Shown piece after piece: positions 43,967-56,364 of a stretch of DNA of 64,000 nt. The stretch is taken from NCBI GenBank assembly GCA_963383645.1, contig OY726557.1:128182103-128246102 (forward strand), in the 5' to 3' direction. The stretch is from Muscardinus avellanarius. Its lineage: Eukaryota > Chordata > Mammalia > Rodentia > Gliridae. Made by a program: the position numbers and the translations under genes. Each line of letters opens with the position of its first letter. Position 1 is the first letter of the stretch. A model generated the notes under the pieces. It did no database searches, was not told the DNA's origin, and worked only from the letters and a program-made list of their open reading frames with translations.

Positions 43967-44652
43967 TATTGAGTAAAAACTCCACAAACTAGAAATTTAT
44001 ACAAACTAGAAATTCTTTTTAAAGGATGCCATTAAAAAAAGCCCCACAAGTGAAAGTCTGGATTTTTTGTCTGTACCTCAGTGGAATGTTTTCTTTACCT
44101 TTAAAGCATTCTCTAAAACATAGACATCAAAGAAAAAAGAGAGAATCAGGGAATTTTCTTCATTTAGTTTGTATCATAAAACTATTCAATTGAGTCTCCT
44201 CTTGATAAAACATTCTTTTTCTCTAGCTCATAAAAATCTTAAGAACAAAAGTACAGGTATGTGTTGTTCAAAAACTTATATGTCATGTGAGTCTGGACCT
44301 CCTTCTCATCTTCTGAATCTGGCTGGCTCTTCTACACACACTGGTAAGCTGCATATGTAAAACAGCCTCAGAAAAAAATGACTTTCTCGGGCAACTTATT
44401 TTCAATCTGAAACCCTTTCTGTCTTGCCCTTCTGTAGTTTTTGTCCTGACTTTCATCATTTGAGTTCACCTTTTTAATTTTGTCTTTCTTCATTTGGTTC
44501 AGCCTCTGATCTCAACTGCAAGCATTACTCTGCATTTTAACTCCCTATAGCTCCAGAGAGGTAGTCTCTCATGACCCAGGCTACAGAGATCAGATCTACT
44601 ATGACCTATCCCTAATAATGAAAGAAAACTTGAAAAAATATAATGCCTTATA
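43967..44652. other. Single-copy DNA
   Basis: No repeat family or gene recognised. Confidence 0.45.
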
Positions 44653-46776
44653 TATTTTTCCCTTTTTTGTATTTTTTGATGTATTGTAGTCATACATCAT
44701 AATGGGATAAAAGACTTGTGGAGACATACATGGACATATCACCCAATTAGCCCTTACCCGATCCCTACCCCATTCCTCCTACCCATGCTTGGCTTAGCAA
44801 TTGACTTTGATATGTTTGTTTAAGTACATCAGGTGCATTAGAGAGTTTCCCTCTTCCCCCCTTCCATCTCCTCAGTTAGGTCACCTTATTTTCTCCTCTA
44901 TAAAATCTCCTTCTTCATCTAGAGTTCCTCCTGTTACCCATTTCTCCCTAGCTTTTGCATATTAGAGAAAGCATCTGATTTCTTATTTTTTTGTGACATA
45001 CTAATCTTGCTTAGCATAATATCCTCCAGTTCCATCCATTTCCCTGTAAATGACATAATTGTGTTTTTTATGGCTGAGTAAAATTCCATTGTGTACATAT
45101 CTTATAGTTTTGTAATCCACTCATCTGTTGATAGACATCCTGGCTGTTTCCATAGTTTGGCAATGGTGAATTGTGCAGCTATGAACATAGATACACATGC
45201 ATTAGTTTGGTAGTTTGGTTTCCTATCTTTTGGGTAGATACCCAGAAGTGGTATTGATAGATCAAATAATAATTTTTTTCCCATTCTTCTGAGGATCCTC
45301 CGTACGGTTTTCCAAAGTGGTTGCACTAATTTGCAATCCTACCAACAATATTTTAGAGTTCTCACTTATCCACATCCTTGCCAGAATTTTTTCTTGTTTG
45401 AATTTTGAGTGATCACCATTCTAGTTGGAGTTAGGTGAAATCTTAGGGTAGTTTAGATTTGCATCACTGATTGCTAATGATGTTGAGCATTTTTTCATGT
45501 ATTTATTGGCCATTTGAATTTCTTCTTTCATGAAGTGTCTATTTAATTTACTTCCCCATTTTTTGATGGGGTTATTTCTTTTCTTAGTGCTGAGTTTCTT
45601 GAGTCCTCTGTATAATCTAGATTGTAGTACTCTATTGGAGAAATAGGTAGCAAAAATCTTCTCCCATTCTGTTGGCTCTCAATTGGGGTTCTTGACAGTT
45701 TCCTTTGTTGTACAGAAACTCTTTAGTTTCATGCAGTCCCACATATTGATTCACATTTTAGTTTGTTGTGCCTTTGGGGTCTTGTTGAGAAAGTTTTTAT
45801 ATTTGCCTATGTGTTGCAGTGTTGGACCTATGACTTCTTCAAGGAGCCTCCAAAGTCTCTGGTCTAATTTCCAAGTCTTTGATCCATCTTGAACTGACTT
45901 TTGTGCAGGGTGAGAAAGTGGAATTAATTTCCATTTTTCTGCATTTGGTTAACCAATTTTGCCAACACCATTTGTTGAACAGGCTACCCTTTTCCAGTGT
46001 ATGTTTTTGGAAGCTTTTCTATACATCAACTATAAATCCACTGAAAAAGAAATTCAGAAAACACTTCTGCTCATAATTTCTCACAAAAAAAATAAAATAC
46101 TTAGGAATAAACTTAAGCAAGGAGGTAAAAGACCTCTACAAAGAAAATTATAAGACACTGAAAAAAGAAATTGAAGCTGAGTGTGGTGGCACACACTTGT
46201 AATCCCAGCATTTGGGAGGCTGAGACTGGAGGATCTCAGTTCGCAGATAGCCTCAGCTACACTTTGCAACTCAGTGAGACCCTGTTTCAAAGTAAAGAAT
46301 AAAAAATAGGGCTGGGGGGTGTATCTTGGAAGTAGAATGCCCCTGAGTTCCATCTCCAGGACTGCAAAAAATAAAAAATAAAAAGAAAGAAGTTGAAGAT
46401 TTTAGAAGATGAAAAGATCTTCCCTGTTAATGGATAGGCAGAATAAATATCATCAAAATGGCTATACTTCCAAAAGTGATTTACAGATTCAATGCAATGC
46501 TTATTAAATTACCAAGATTATTTCTGACAGACATAAAAAATCAGTCCTTAAATTCATTTGAAACAAACAAACAAGCAAAAAAACAGAATAGCCAAAGTAG
46601 TTCTCAACAACAAAACCCATGTAGGAGGAATCAGAATCACATTACCTGATTTTAAACTATACTACAAAGTCATTGAAGTAAAAATAGCATGGTACTGGCA
46701 CAAAAACAGATACATTGAACAATGGAGCAGAATAGAAGACCCAGAAACAATGCACACTCAGCCAATTGATTTTTAA
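44653..46776 (-). mobile_element. 5'-inverted (twin-primed) L1
   Basis: The 3' tail and 3'UTR are on the left in antisense, with ORF2 running to about 46003. At 46004 the sequence flips to plus-strand ORF2 ('ggaagcttttctatacatca') and continues to about 46774 ('cagccaattgatttttaa'). That is just upstream, in L1 order, of where the antisense arm begins, so both arms belong to one copy. The flanks 'aaaaatataatgcctta' (left) and 'aaaaatatgttatctta' (right) are a diverged TSD. Frames broken. A SINE sits in the inverted arm. Confidence 0.82.
46177..46385 (+). mobile_element. B1-dID SINE (type A) inside L1
   Basis: TSD 'aaagaa(a/g)ttgaag' (46164-46176, 46386-46398). Confidence 0.93.
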
Positions 46777-46904
46777 AAATATGTTATCTTAAAAATTTAA
46801 AAGTTTAAATCAAATGGAAAATTAGATTAGAACAAATATATAAAAAGAGAAAACACTAGAACCACTATTATTTTCATTTTGCCATAAAAATAAAATAGAC
46901 AATT

Positions 46905-47785
46905 CAAAAAGAAGAAATTCAAATGGCCAATTAATATATAAAAAAATGTCAACATCATTAGCAATCAGAGAGATGCAAATCAAAAGTACCCTGAGATTTC
47001 ACCTAACTCCAACTAGAATGCCAATCATTCAAAACACAAACAACAAAAGATGCTGGCGAGGATGTGGAGAAGTGGGAACTCTAAAACATTGTTGATGGGA
47101 TTGCAAATTAGTGCAACCACTTTGGAAAACACTATGGAGGATCTTCAGAAGAATGGGAATGAGCCTACCATATGATCCAGCAATACCACTTCTGGATATC
47201 TACTCGAAAGAATGGAAACCAAACTACCAAACTAATACATATGTATCCATGTTCATAGACATACAATTCAAAATTGCCAAACTATGGAATCAGCCAAGAT
47301 ATCCATCAACAGATTAATGGATTACAAAACTATGGGATATGTACTCAATGAAATTTTACTCAGCTATAATGAAGAACACAATTAGATAATTTATAGGGAA
47401 ATGGACAGAACTGGAGAACATTACTCTAAGTGATATTAGTCACCAAAAGTAAGAAATTGGATGCTCTCCCTAATACGTGGAAGCTAGAGGAAAAAAGGGT
47501 CATAGGGGGAACTCTAAGCAAAGGAAGAGAAACCATAGATGAGCAAATAAAGAGGCCTAACTAGGGATGAAGGGAAGGGGGAAGAAGGAAATTCCCTAAT
47601 GTGCATGATGTACATGCACAAACATATCAAAGCCAATCACCTAGCCAAACATGAGAAAGAAGGGGGAGGAAATATAGGGGAATTGAAGAAGGGCTAAATG
47701 AGTGATGTGTACATGTATGCCTCTATGATCTTGTACTCCATTAAGATGTATGACTACAATGCACCATTAAAAAATTAAAAAAATA
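46905..47785 (+). mobile_element. 5'-truncated L1, ORF2 end and full 3'UTR
   Basis: 'agaaattcaaatggccaatt' to 'actacaatgcaccattaa' plus A-rich tail. The ORF2 C-terminus reads for about 68 codons (47111-47317) before a stop. Among the better preserved L1 3' ends here. Confidence 0.88.
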
Positions 47786-47879
47786 AAAAGCCTTTTTAAA
47801 AGGCCATGTAGAAAAGGCCCACAGTCAACATTATACTGAATCAGAAAAATACTAAAATTCTCTTTAAAATTAGGAACAA

Positions 47880-48090
47880 GCTGGGAATGGTGGCACATGC
47901 TTGTAATCCTAGTACTTGAAAGTCTGAGACAGAAAGATCGCAGGTTTGTGGCCTGCTCAGCTACTTAGTGAGGCCCTCCACAACTAAGTGAGACCCTGTT
48001 TCAAAATAAAGAATAAAAGTAGGGCTGGGGGTGTAGCTCAGAGGTAGAATGTTCCTGGGTTCAATTCCTAGTACTGCAAAAATAAAAAAT
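47880..48090 (+). mobile_element. B1-dID SINE (type A) inside L1
   Basis: 'ctgggaatggtggcacatgc' to 'tcaattcctagtactgc' plus A-rich tail. L1 sequence continues on both sides. Confidence 0.9.
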
Positions 48091-49374
48091 AAATAAGATC
48101 AAGAAGACAAGGATGCCCACTATCACCACTCCTTTGAAATATAATACTTGAGATTCTAATCAGAGCAATAAGGCAAAAAGAAGAAAATCAAAGGATATAA
48201 ATAGGAAAAAAGAGCCGAAATTATCTCTATTTGCAGATGACATGATCTTATACTCAGAAGACCCAATACACTCAACCAAGCAATTATTAGAACTAATTAA
48301 CAAATTCAGCTAAGTGTCTGGATACAAAATCAATCTAAAAAAAATCAGAAGCATTGCTGTATGCCAACCATAAATCTGCTAAAAAAGAAATCCAGAAAAA
48401 ATTTCCACTCACAATATCCCTCCAAACACATATATTTAGGAATATACCTAACCAAGAAGGTAAAAAAAAATTACAATAAAAATTAAAAGAAACATCAAAA
48501 AAAGAAATTGAAGAAGATCTTAGAATTTAGAAGGACCTCCTATGCTCTTTACAGGCAGAATAAATATCATCAAAATAGCTCTTGTTCCAAAAGTGATATA
48601 TAGATTCAGTGCAATACCCATTAAAATACCATAGTCATTATTCACAGATGTGGAAAAAATCAGTCCTTAAATTCATTTAGAATTATAAAATCCCAGAAAA
48701 GACAAAATAGTTTTCAGCAATAAGGATGATGTAGGAGACATCACAATACCTGACTTAAAACTATACTACAGAGATATAGTAATAAAAACATCAGAGTATT
48801 GGCACAAATGTGGACACACAGACAAATGGAGCAGAATATAAGATTCATAAACAAATCTTCACACAGCAAATTGATTTTTGACAAAGGGGCCAAAACATAC
48901 ACTGAACTAGATAGATTTTTCAACAAATGGTGTTGGCAAAACTTATTAATTTTATGTAGAAAAATGGAAATAAGCTCCACTTTCTCACCCTGCACAAGAA
49001 TTAATTCAAGATGGATCAAGGACCTGGAAATTAGAACAGAGACCATACAGCCACTTGAAGATGGCATAGGTCCAAGACTTCAAAACATAGGTACAGGTAA
49101 AACAAACAAAAACAACGAACAAAAAAAAAAGCAAAAAAAAAAAACCTTTCTAAATCCATCAAAAACACAAGAAATTAAAAGACAGATCAATAGGTAAAAT
49201 TGCATTAATCTGAAGAGCTTCTTTACCTCAAAGGAAGCTATCAAGAATCTCAACAGGGAACTAACAGGGTGGTAGAAACTTTTTGCCAACTATCTCTCCA
49301 ATAGAAGACTAATATCTAAAATATAGAGAACCCAAGAAACTCACTGCTAAGAAAATAAATCTAATAAACAATGG

Positions 49375-49768
49375 GCAAGATAAACATATTAAAGTCAATC
49401 AATGAGCAGGCTTGGTGGCACACATTTGTCATCCCAGCATTTGGGAGGCTGAAACAGGAGGATCACTATTCAAGGACAGCTTCAGCTATGTAGTGAGGAC
49501 CTTTGCAACTCAGTGAGACAGTTTCAAAATTAAAAAAAATTAAAAATAGGGCTGAGGTTGAGCTTGGAGGTAGAATGTTCCTGGGTTCCATCCCCAGTGC
49601 TGAAAAAAAAAAGTCAATCACTAAGCCAAACATGAGGAGGAGGGAGGGGAAAGGAATGGGGTGAGAATTGGGGAAAGGCTAAATGAATGATGTATATATG
49701 TATATCTCTACCATCTTGTACTCCAGTAAAATGTATGACTAAATGCACCAATTTAAAAAGGCAAAAAA
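49375..49768 (+). mobile_element. L1 3'UTR insertion within ORF2
   Basis: About 180 bp of L1 3' end ('aagtcaatcactaagccaaa' to 'actaaatgcaccaattt') inserted between 'atgggcaag' and 'atgagcaag', itself holding a SINE. ORF2 on either side is contiguous. Confidence 0.72.
49406..49606 (+). mobile_element. B1-dID SINE (type A)
   Basis: 'gcttggtggcacacatttgt' to 'tccatccccagtgctg'. Diverged TSD 'aaagtcaatca(a/c)t'. Confidence 0.9.
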
Positions 49769-51817
49769 ATGAGCAAGTGAACTATACGCTTCACAAAAGA
49801 AGATATTCAAATGTCCAATAAATGTATAAAAATGCTAAAAATCACTAACAATTAGAGAAATGCAAATCAAAACCACCCTGAGATTTTACCCAACCCCAAG
49901 AGAAATGCAAATCAAAACCACCCTGAGATTTCACCCAACCCCAATTAGAATGTCAATCATTAAAAGCACAAACAAAAACAAAATACTGGCCAGGATGTGG
50001 AGAACTGGGAACTCTAATACATTGTTGGTGGGATTTCAAATTAGTCGAACCACTTCAGAAAACAATATGGAAGATCCTTAGAAGAATGGGAATGAACCTA
50101 CCATATGATCCAGCAATATCATTTCTGAATATCTACCCAAAATAACTGAAATCAAACTACTAGATTAATACATGCATATCTATGTTTACAGCCACACAAT
50201 TAAAAATTGCCAAATTATGGAACCAGCCAAGATGTTCATCAATAGATGAATGAATTACAAAACTGTGTGATATATACACAATAGAATTTTACTCATCCAT
50301 AAAGAAGAACAAAATATGTCTCTTGCAGGGAAATAAATGAAACTGCAGAATATTGTGCTAAGTGAGATTAGCCAGTCACAAAAAGTGAAAATTTGGATGT
50401 TCTTCCTAATATGCAGAAGCTGGGGAGAAAATGGGCCATAGGAGTAACTCTAGACAAAGAAGGAGAAACCTTAGATGAGCAAATAATGTGACTTAACTGA
50501 GGGGGATGGGAGGGGAAAGAGGGACTCAAAGTTAATTACTAAGCCTGAACATGAGCCAGGAGGGATGAGGTGGGATTGGGGAAGGGCTAAATGAGTTGTA
50601 TGTGCATGTATGCCTCTACCATTTTGTATCCTATTAAGATATAGATTATAATACATCAATAAAAATGATAAATATGTATAATCTTTAAAGTTCAAAATGA
50701 ATGGTGTATCAAGAAGGCTGACAATCAGGAATTATATTAATGCATATGGAAACAATTCATTGTGAAAAAGAATCATCAGAAAATCATAAACCCTATCTAA
50801 AAACACTGTAGACATTTTAAGAATTAAAATAAAATGTGATACATATGTTCAAAGTAATAGAAGGGCTATTAGAATACATTGAGGAGCAATGGATAATTAA
50901 AATAAACCAGCTTGCTTGATAAAGAACCAAATATAATGACTAGTGAGGAAAATAACTGTTTACATAAAATTTAACTGACATGGCTAAATAGCATATTAGG
51001 GAATAAATGCCAGCATATAAAGCTAAATAAACAACCAAGAAATACAGCACAAAACATTTAAAAAACAATGGAATGTATAAAAAAAACACAGATGATAGGG
51101 TGACAATGTCTTAGGAAATAACTGAATAATTTGGAGAGAAGCAGTACTTAAAAAGAAAGTGTTCTATAATTATTTTCATTAATTATATCTTCAGATCTTC
51201 AGATTTTGGAAGACTAATGGATCACATACCACAAAATAAACTGAAACCCACTACCAGTGCCTTTCATGTAAAAATATAGAACAGAACAATATACCTTGGA
51301 AAGAAATCATAAATTCATTTTCAAAAATAAAATATAGATAATCCAGACATTATCAAGCCTTTTTCAGAATAAGAAAAGTATGAGTGTTTATTTTATGAGA
51401 TAGATTTCAAAATCAGAAACAGTAAGTAAGGAAAAAAACTGAAAAAAAACTTATAGATCAATATTATGCAATAACTGGCTAAAATCTTCAACAAAATATT
51501 AGCAAACTAAACCTGGCAATATATAAAAAAGGTAGGTTGGATTTGTATGAATGCTAGCTCAATGCCAATACCAACTAAAAAGTTTAAACATTCTGTCAAT
51601 ACAGTTTATCATTTTAATAGGTAATAGGTGAAAATCCAAATGATAATTTCACCAGATTAATAATATTGGATAAAATCAATGTCCATTTCTGATTAAACAA
51701 ATTGCAACTAAGACTTAAAAGGAAATTTTTAATTTAATAAAAGCTATTTTTCTTTTAATTAAAAACAAATTATAGTGCTGAAACCCTAAAACATTTTTTC
51801 TATTTAAATGCAGGAAG

Positions 51818-52028
51818 CCGGGCATGGTGGCGCACACTTGTAATCTCGGTGTTTGGGAGGCTGAGACAGGAGCACCACGCAAGTTCGAAGCCAGCCTCAG
51901 CTACTTAGTGAGGCTCTCAGCAACTTAGTGAGACCCTGTTTCCAAATAAAGTATAAAATATAGCTGGGAGTATACCCTAGAAGTAAAAAGCCTCTGGATT
52001 CCCATCCCAGTACCACAAAAATAAATAA

Positions 52029-52075
<47 letters not shown>

Positions 52076-52079
52076 ATGT
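51818..52079 (+). mobile_element. B1-dID SINE (type B) with (AAAT)n tail
   Basis: TSD 'atgcag(g/a)aag' (51808-51817, 52080-52089). (AAAT)n at 52019-52077. Confidence 0.93.
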
Positions 52080-52920
52080 ATGCAGAAAGAAGGTAAGAGT
52101 GTTGTATATTATGATTTCCATTTAACATCCTAGAAATGGTTCTAATATACAGATAGCAATTGAAAAATAAAAATTAAAAAGATGAAAAAACTACTACTAA
52201 TTGCAGATGGGATGATTGTTTTAAAAGAAAATTAAAAGCCTAAACCAACAAACAACAACAGAAACTAAAGCAAATGAGCAAAATAAACCCATAAGCAAAT
52301 CAATAATTTGAATTAATGAAATAATTTTGCCATTTTTATCTATTTAAGTTCAATGGGAAAATAGTAGTCCATATATCATTTTATATAAAAAACATGTAAA
52401 GGCAGTAAAAATATAAATATTCAGAGATATTAAACTTAATAAAAATGTAAGATGCCTAGGAATAAATATATGTGGATTTAATATGACATATAAACTTATG
52501 TCTTAGTAGGAGATACTAAAGATATCCTAAATAAGTAAAAAGAGATGTTGGTAAATTGAATCAATATAATAAAAATAATACACCTCAAATTGACCCATGG
52601 ATTAAATACAATTGTTACAAGATTCTTTTTAGTGAAAACTGACAAGGCAATTCTAAAATGTATTTAAAGAACAAAGTGCCAAGATTTAATTCTTTAAAAA
52701 GTTCCCTAACATCCCATTATTTATTATGAGTTGCTAAAAAGAGAACTGGTAATGGAACAGAATAGAGAAGCAAACTCCCATCTACATGAAAACTGAAAAT
52801 AGAATGGAAATCACATAGCTCAGCCTAGAAAATCTCAAAAACTTCCTACAGAGTTGGAGGAATTAATCATTAAAATATTCAGATGACGTGAGCACTGTAA
52901 TGTAAAATACAAAGCCATAA

Positions 52921-53139
52921 TTTTTTTTTAATTTTTTTTCCGGGTCTGAGGATGGAACCCAGGGGCATTTGACCTCCGAGCTACATCCCCTACCCTATTT
53001 TTTATTTATTTTGAAACCGGGTCTCACTGAGTTGCAGGGGGGGCCTCACTAAGTAGCTGAGGCTGTCCACGAACTGCGATCCTCCAGGTCTCAGCCTCCC
53101 GAATGCTGGGATTACAAGCGTGCGCCACCACGCCCGGCT
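52921..53139 (-). mobile_element. Young B1-dID SINE (type A), antisense
   Basis: CpG-rich and near consensus ('gcgtgcgccaccacgcccgg'). TSD 'aaagcc(a/g)taa' (52911-52920, 53140-53149). Confidence 0.95.
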
Positions 53140-53518
53140 AAAGCCGTAAAATTTAGAAGACATTTCTAAGAAGCTATAGCACTCTCATACAGGCAGGGCG
53201 TTGTAAACAAATACCTGAAACTCATCCATAAAAAACATTGATAAATGTAACCAAAACGAAGGTAAGAACTTCTGTTCATCAAAAGTTATCGTGACATGGA
53301 TGAAAAGGCAAGACAAATCCTGGGAGAACCACTTTTCCAATCATGACAGTGACAGATGGTTTGTATACTGAACATTGAAGGTAATTTCTCAGGGTAAATT
53401 GTTTAAAAGGCAAGCAGACCAATGGAAAAATCATCTAAAACTATAAAAGGCTCCTGGAATTTGAAATTCAAGTAGTCCATGTAAAATAAGGAAATGAAAA
53501 TTAAAACCATAAAAAGTA

Positions 53519-53745
53519 CCAGGTGTGATGGCACATGCTTGTATTCCAGTACTTGGGAGGCTGAGACAGGGGGATCCCAGGTTCGAAGTCAGCCTCAACA
53601 ATTTAGTGAGGCCCTCTGCAAATTAGTGAGACTCTGATTCCAAACAAGAAAAAAAAATTGGGTTGGAGTTATGACTTGGAGACAGAATGCCTCTGGGTTC
53701 AATCCCCATTATAAAAACAAAAATCAAAACAAAACAAACTAAAAA
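53519..53745 (+). mobile_element. B1-dID SINE
   Basis: 'accaggtgtgatggcacatg' to 'gttcaatccccattat' plus A-rich tail; 'aaaaag' on both sides. Confidence 0.88.
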
Positions 53746-54020
53746 GATAACTTTTGAAGCCAAATACTCACCAAGAATTAAATCTCTAGTATCAGTATTC
53801 AAGATCTTCCAGAACAATATATAATCTCTTGCATTGCTGGTCATATGGTAAGGAGACAGTCTAATACAATTTTAAAAAAATGAATATACTACAGATTCCT
53901 AGTAGCAATTGCACTTCTGGATGTATGGTTTAGAGGAAACCTTGTACATGTAAAGGAATAATGCACAAAAATAACCATGACAGCATTATTTACAATAGAA
54001 TTTTTTCTAAAAAAGGAAAA

Positions 54021-54237
54021 TAAGCCAGTTATGGAGGTACATGCCTATAATCCCAGTACTTGGAAGTCTGTTCCAGGAGGATTGCAACTTCAAGGACAGC
54101 CTCAACAACTTAGCAAGACCTTGTCTCAATATAAAACGTGGAGGAGGAGGAGGAGGAGGAGGAGGAGGAGGAGGAGGAGGAGGAGGAGAAGGAGAAGGAG
54201 AAGAAGAAGGAGAAGAAGAAAAAAGAAAAAAAGGAGA
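54021..54237 (+). mobile_element. B1 monomer with expanded (AGG)n tail
   Basis: B1 part 54021-54135, then a purine-only (GGA/GAA)n run to 54237. Open frames here encode only Arg/Gly/Glu runs. Confidence 0.85.
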
Positions 54238-54424
54238 ATATGACAAAATGTTTAACTCTAGATAATTTTGGTCAGAAATATAACATTGAAATGTATTACA
54301 TATAGTATCATCCCAGATACACCAGTTTCCTTGAAGAAAATAAGTACAAAAAAAGTAAGGCTACACTTAAACTGGGTGATGTGAGATCAGGACAATATAA
54401 TAAAGTATTTATAGTAGAATATTT

Positions 54425-54530
54425 TTATGCTTTTATTGATGTTTTATAGTCTTACATCAAAATGTAGTTCATAGTGATTGTGGCAAACCTGCACATATCA
54501 CCTGGTGAGTTTTTTCCTCCATCCCCTCTC
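54425..54530 (-). mobile_element. 106-bp L1 3' end, antisense
   Basis: Perfect 12-bp TSD 'agtagaatattt' (54413-54424, 54531-54542) around an L1 3' terminus. An extremely 5'-truncated insertion. Confidence 0.85.
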
Positions 54531-54542
54531 AGTAGAATATTT

Positions 54543-55500
54543 ATAAAGTAGGACATGCAGTGCCCCAATGCTAGTGACAATGTAGGCTAGCATGTTCCTT
54601 AGACAGGAGGGGATAAGGGAAAGATACAATGGCTAGGTCAACAGGGCACAACTGTGGATAGAGAACCACCTGGTAGGATCTGCAGCCTCCAATCTAGGGG
54701 AACTGCAACCCTGAGGAGACCCCATGAGGAGGGACTGGCAGGATAAATTTCCCACCTCACTCCTTCTCCCAGTGGTATGCTGGCAGATGTATGATCATTG
54801 CAAAGAGAAGTCCTAAATTATAGCATTTGCACACTGTCACCACCACCACGTTTCTCAAGAATGTTGAGGCAGGGTGAGATTATTTGGGATTATTGCAGGG
54901 GATATCAAGGATGCAGTCTGGAGCCTCAAGATATGAGGATGGGGAATGAAAGGGGGGGTTGATAATAATGTAGGAGAATAATTAAGGCACAGTGGGGGTC
55001 CTGGAAGGCTTACCTGTGTCACAGGGTACATATTGTTAGGCAGGGGAGCATCCCCAGCACTGACCTTGCTGGGAGCTGTGCTGAGGCCCTTGTGAGGGAC
55101 CTGGGAAGTCCTGTTGCTTTGGAGGATAGGCCGAGTCTGGCTAGAATTCCTGGAGAGAATGAAGGGGAGAGACTTTGGAAAGAGTCGGTATAGAGAATGC
55201 TTTAAAGAATTTTCTTTCACTTGGCCAGGGCACGAAAAGAAGTGTTTGAGGCAATTGTTTATAAGATGAACACAGACTTGAAATATTAAACCATGGTAAA
55301 CAATATTTCTTTTGATCCTGTGAAAACCAGATAATTGGGAATTCTCCTTGTAGATTGTTTACAAAGATTGGAAATACTGTTTCTTGCATTTGAAAGTAGT
55401 CAGCACTGTATTTTCTTCTACTGATCACATGGGATTCTTTTTCCCCCAACTTACAGGCATTCTCTCCTGTGAATCTATAGGACATTACTCTAAAATGATT
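54543..55500. other. GC-moderate single-copy DNA, two antisense frames
   Basis: Minus-strand frames of 121 codons (54855-55220) and 114 codons (55141-55485) overlap in different frames. The first is Pro/Ser-rich with no domain I recognise. I see no splice or codon signal and do not call a gene. A decayed retroviral-like internal fragment is possible but unproven. Confidence 0.35.
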
Positions 55501-56350
55501 TTAAAATAAGGAAACTATCTGTTCTGCATTTTTGCAACTATGATGCCAATAGTTTCTATTAAAGGATATTATGCAAATCCCATTATCTTCATTTATTCAA
55601 TTTTTCTGGTAGAGTCAACATTCTCTACTCATAGAAGGGTTCCTATTAAACACAGTGAATGCCAATTTACATGCACTTGTATGCACATGTGTGTATATCT
55701 CTATGTATGGATATATATGTACGCACAGACATATACATATGTATGTACATATGCATACTTTATGTAAGATACGGCTTTCAAAGTAATGTTTGGTAAATAT
55801 ATCTTGAGCAGGCAAGTGCCTAAATAATAATTATTTGTACATTGAGTTCCCTGATGGGCTATACATAGCATAAGAAAATCGGTATAACTCAAAGATTAAA
55901 TAGAGACTTCAAATAGTTTAACATCTAATAATCAAGATGAAACATTTGCATAACATTTTTTTATTTTTAAATTTTTAGTTAGAAAGTGAAACATCTCCAG
56001 AAAGAAAGAGGCCAAGGGGCCTTCTGGGGTTTGAAGGATAAAGAGTTTACTTTGAGGAGGGTGTAGCAAAGTGATCTATGTGGTGAAGCAGTTTGACTTG
56101 TGCCTTTAAGGACTAGAATGTCTTGGTCATGCAGAAATGGGGAGTTGGAAAGGAGGCCTAGTAGGAGGAGGACAGGACTCTGGTCAGACAGGACTCTGGT
56201 CAGGAAGAAAGTACAGAGAAACAAGACCTCCATCTGCAAGGGTCTCTTAAGAGAGAGAGTCAATTACTAGAAGTTTAAAGATGTAATATGAGTACTCAGT
56301 GTCTACGGCAAGTTTATTTTAAACCTAAGCATTTATTGCAATGTTAGTTT
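55501..56350. other. Single-copy DNA
   Basis: TATG/TACA-rich patch at 55690-55760. A small direct repeat 'ggactctggtcag' at 56174 and 56190. No gene recognised. Confidence 0.45.
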
Positions 56351-56364
56351 TAAAACTTTTAATA

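Larger units (their letters stand above)
47806..50680 (+). pseudogene. L1 ORF2 pseudogene with nested SINEs and a nested L1 fragment
   Basis: Truncated at the 5' end within the RT domain ('cccacagtcaacattatact', 47819). The RT active site Phe-Ala-Asp-Asp is intact in codons (48230-48241, context [13 protein letters not shown]), but the frame is broken by many small indels. A SINE at 47880-48090 splits it early. At about 49375 an L1 3'UTR piece is inserted, flanked by 'atg(g/a)gcaag'. ORF2 resumes at about 49770 and ends in a 3'UTR at 50400-50670. A 46-bp tandem duplication lies at about 49856-49947. Not functional. Confidence 0.87.
50690..54020 (+). mobile_element. Ancient L1 ORF2 (L1M type), interrupted by several SINEs
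   Basis: Weak but ordered ORF2 landmarks: 'aaaatcttcaacaaaatatt' (51482), 'gatgcctaggaataaatata' (52451), 'aaggcaattctaaaatgtat' (52645), 'ttgcacttctggatgtatgg' (about 53910). Orientation is constant over 3.3 kb. No frame survives. Confidence 0.65.

Noticed and set aside
46004..46776. Separate plus-strand L1 head to head with the antisense one
   Set aside because: It ends in L1 order just where the antisense arm begins, so a single 5'-inverted insertion is simpler.
48799..49197. 132-codon plus-strand frame that could be a gene piece
   Set aside because: It is a surviving stretch of L1 ORF2, covered by the L1 pseudogene entry.
49860..50081. Frame with a duplicated peptide
   Set aside because: Arises from the 46-bp duplication inside the decayed L1 ORF2.
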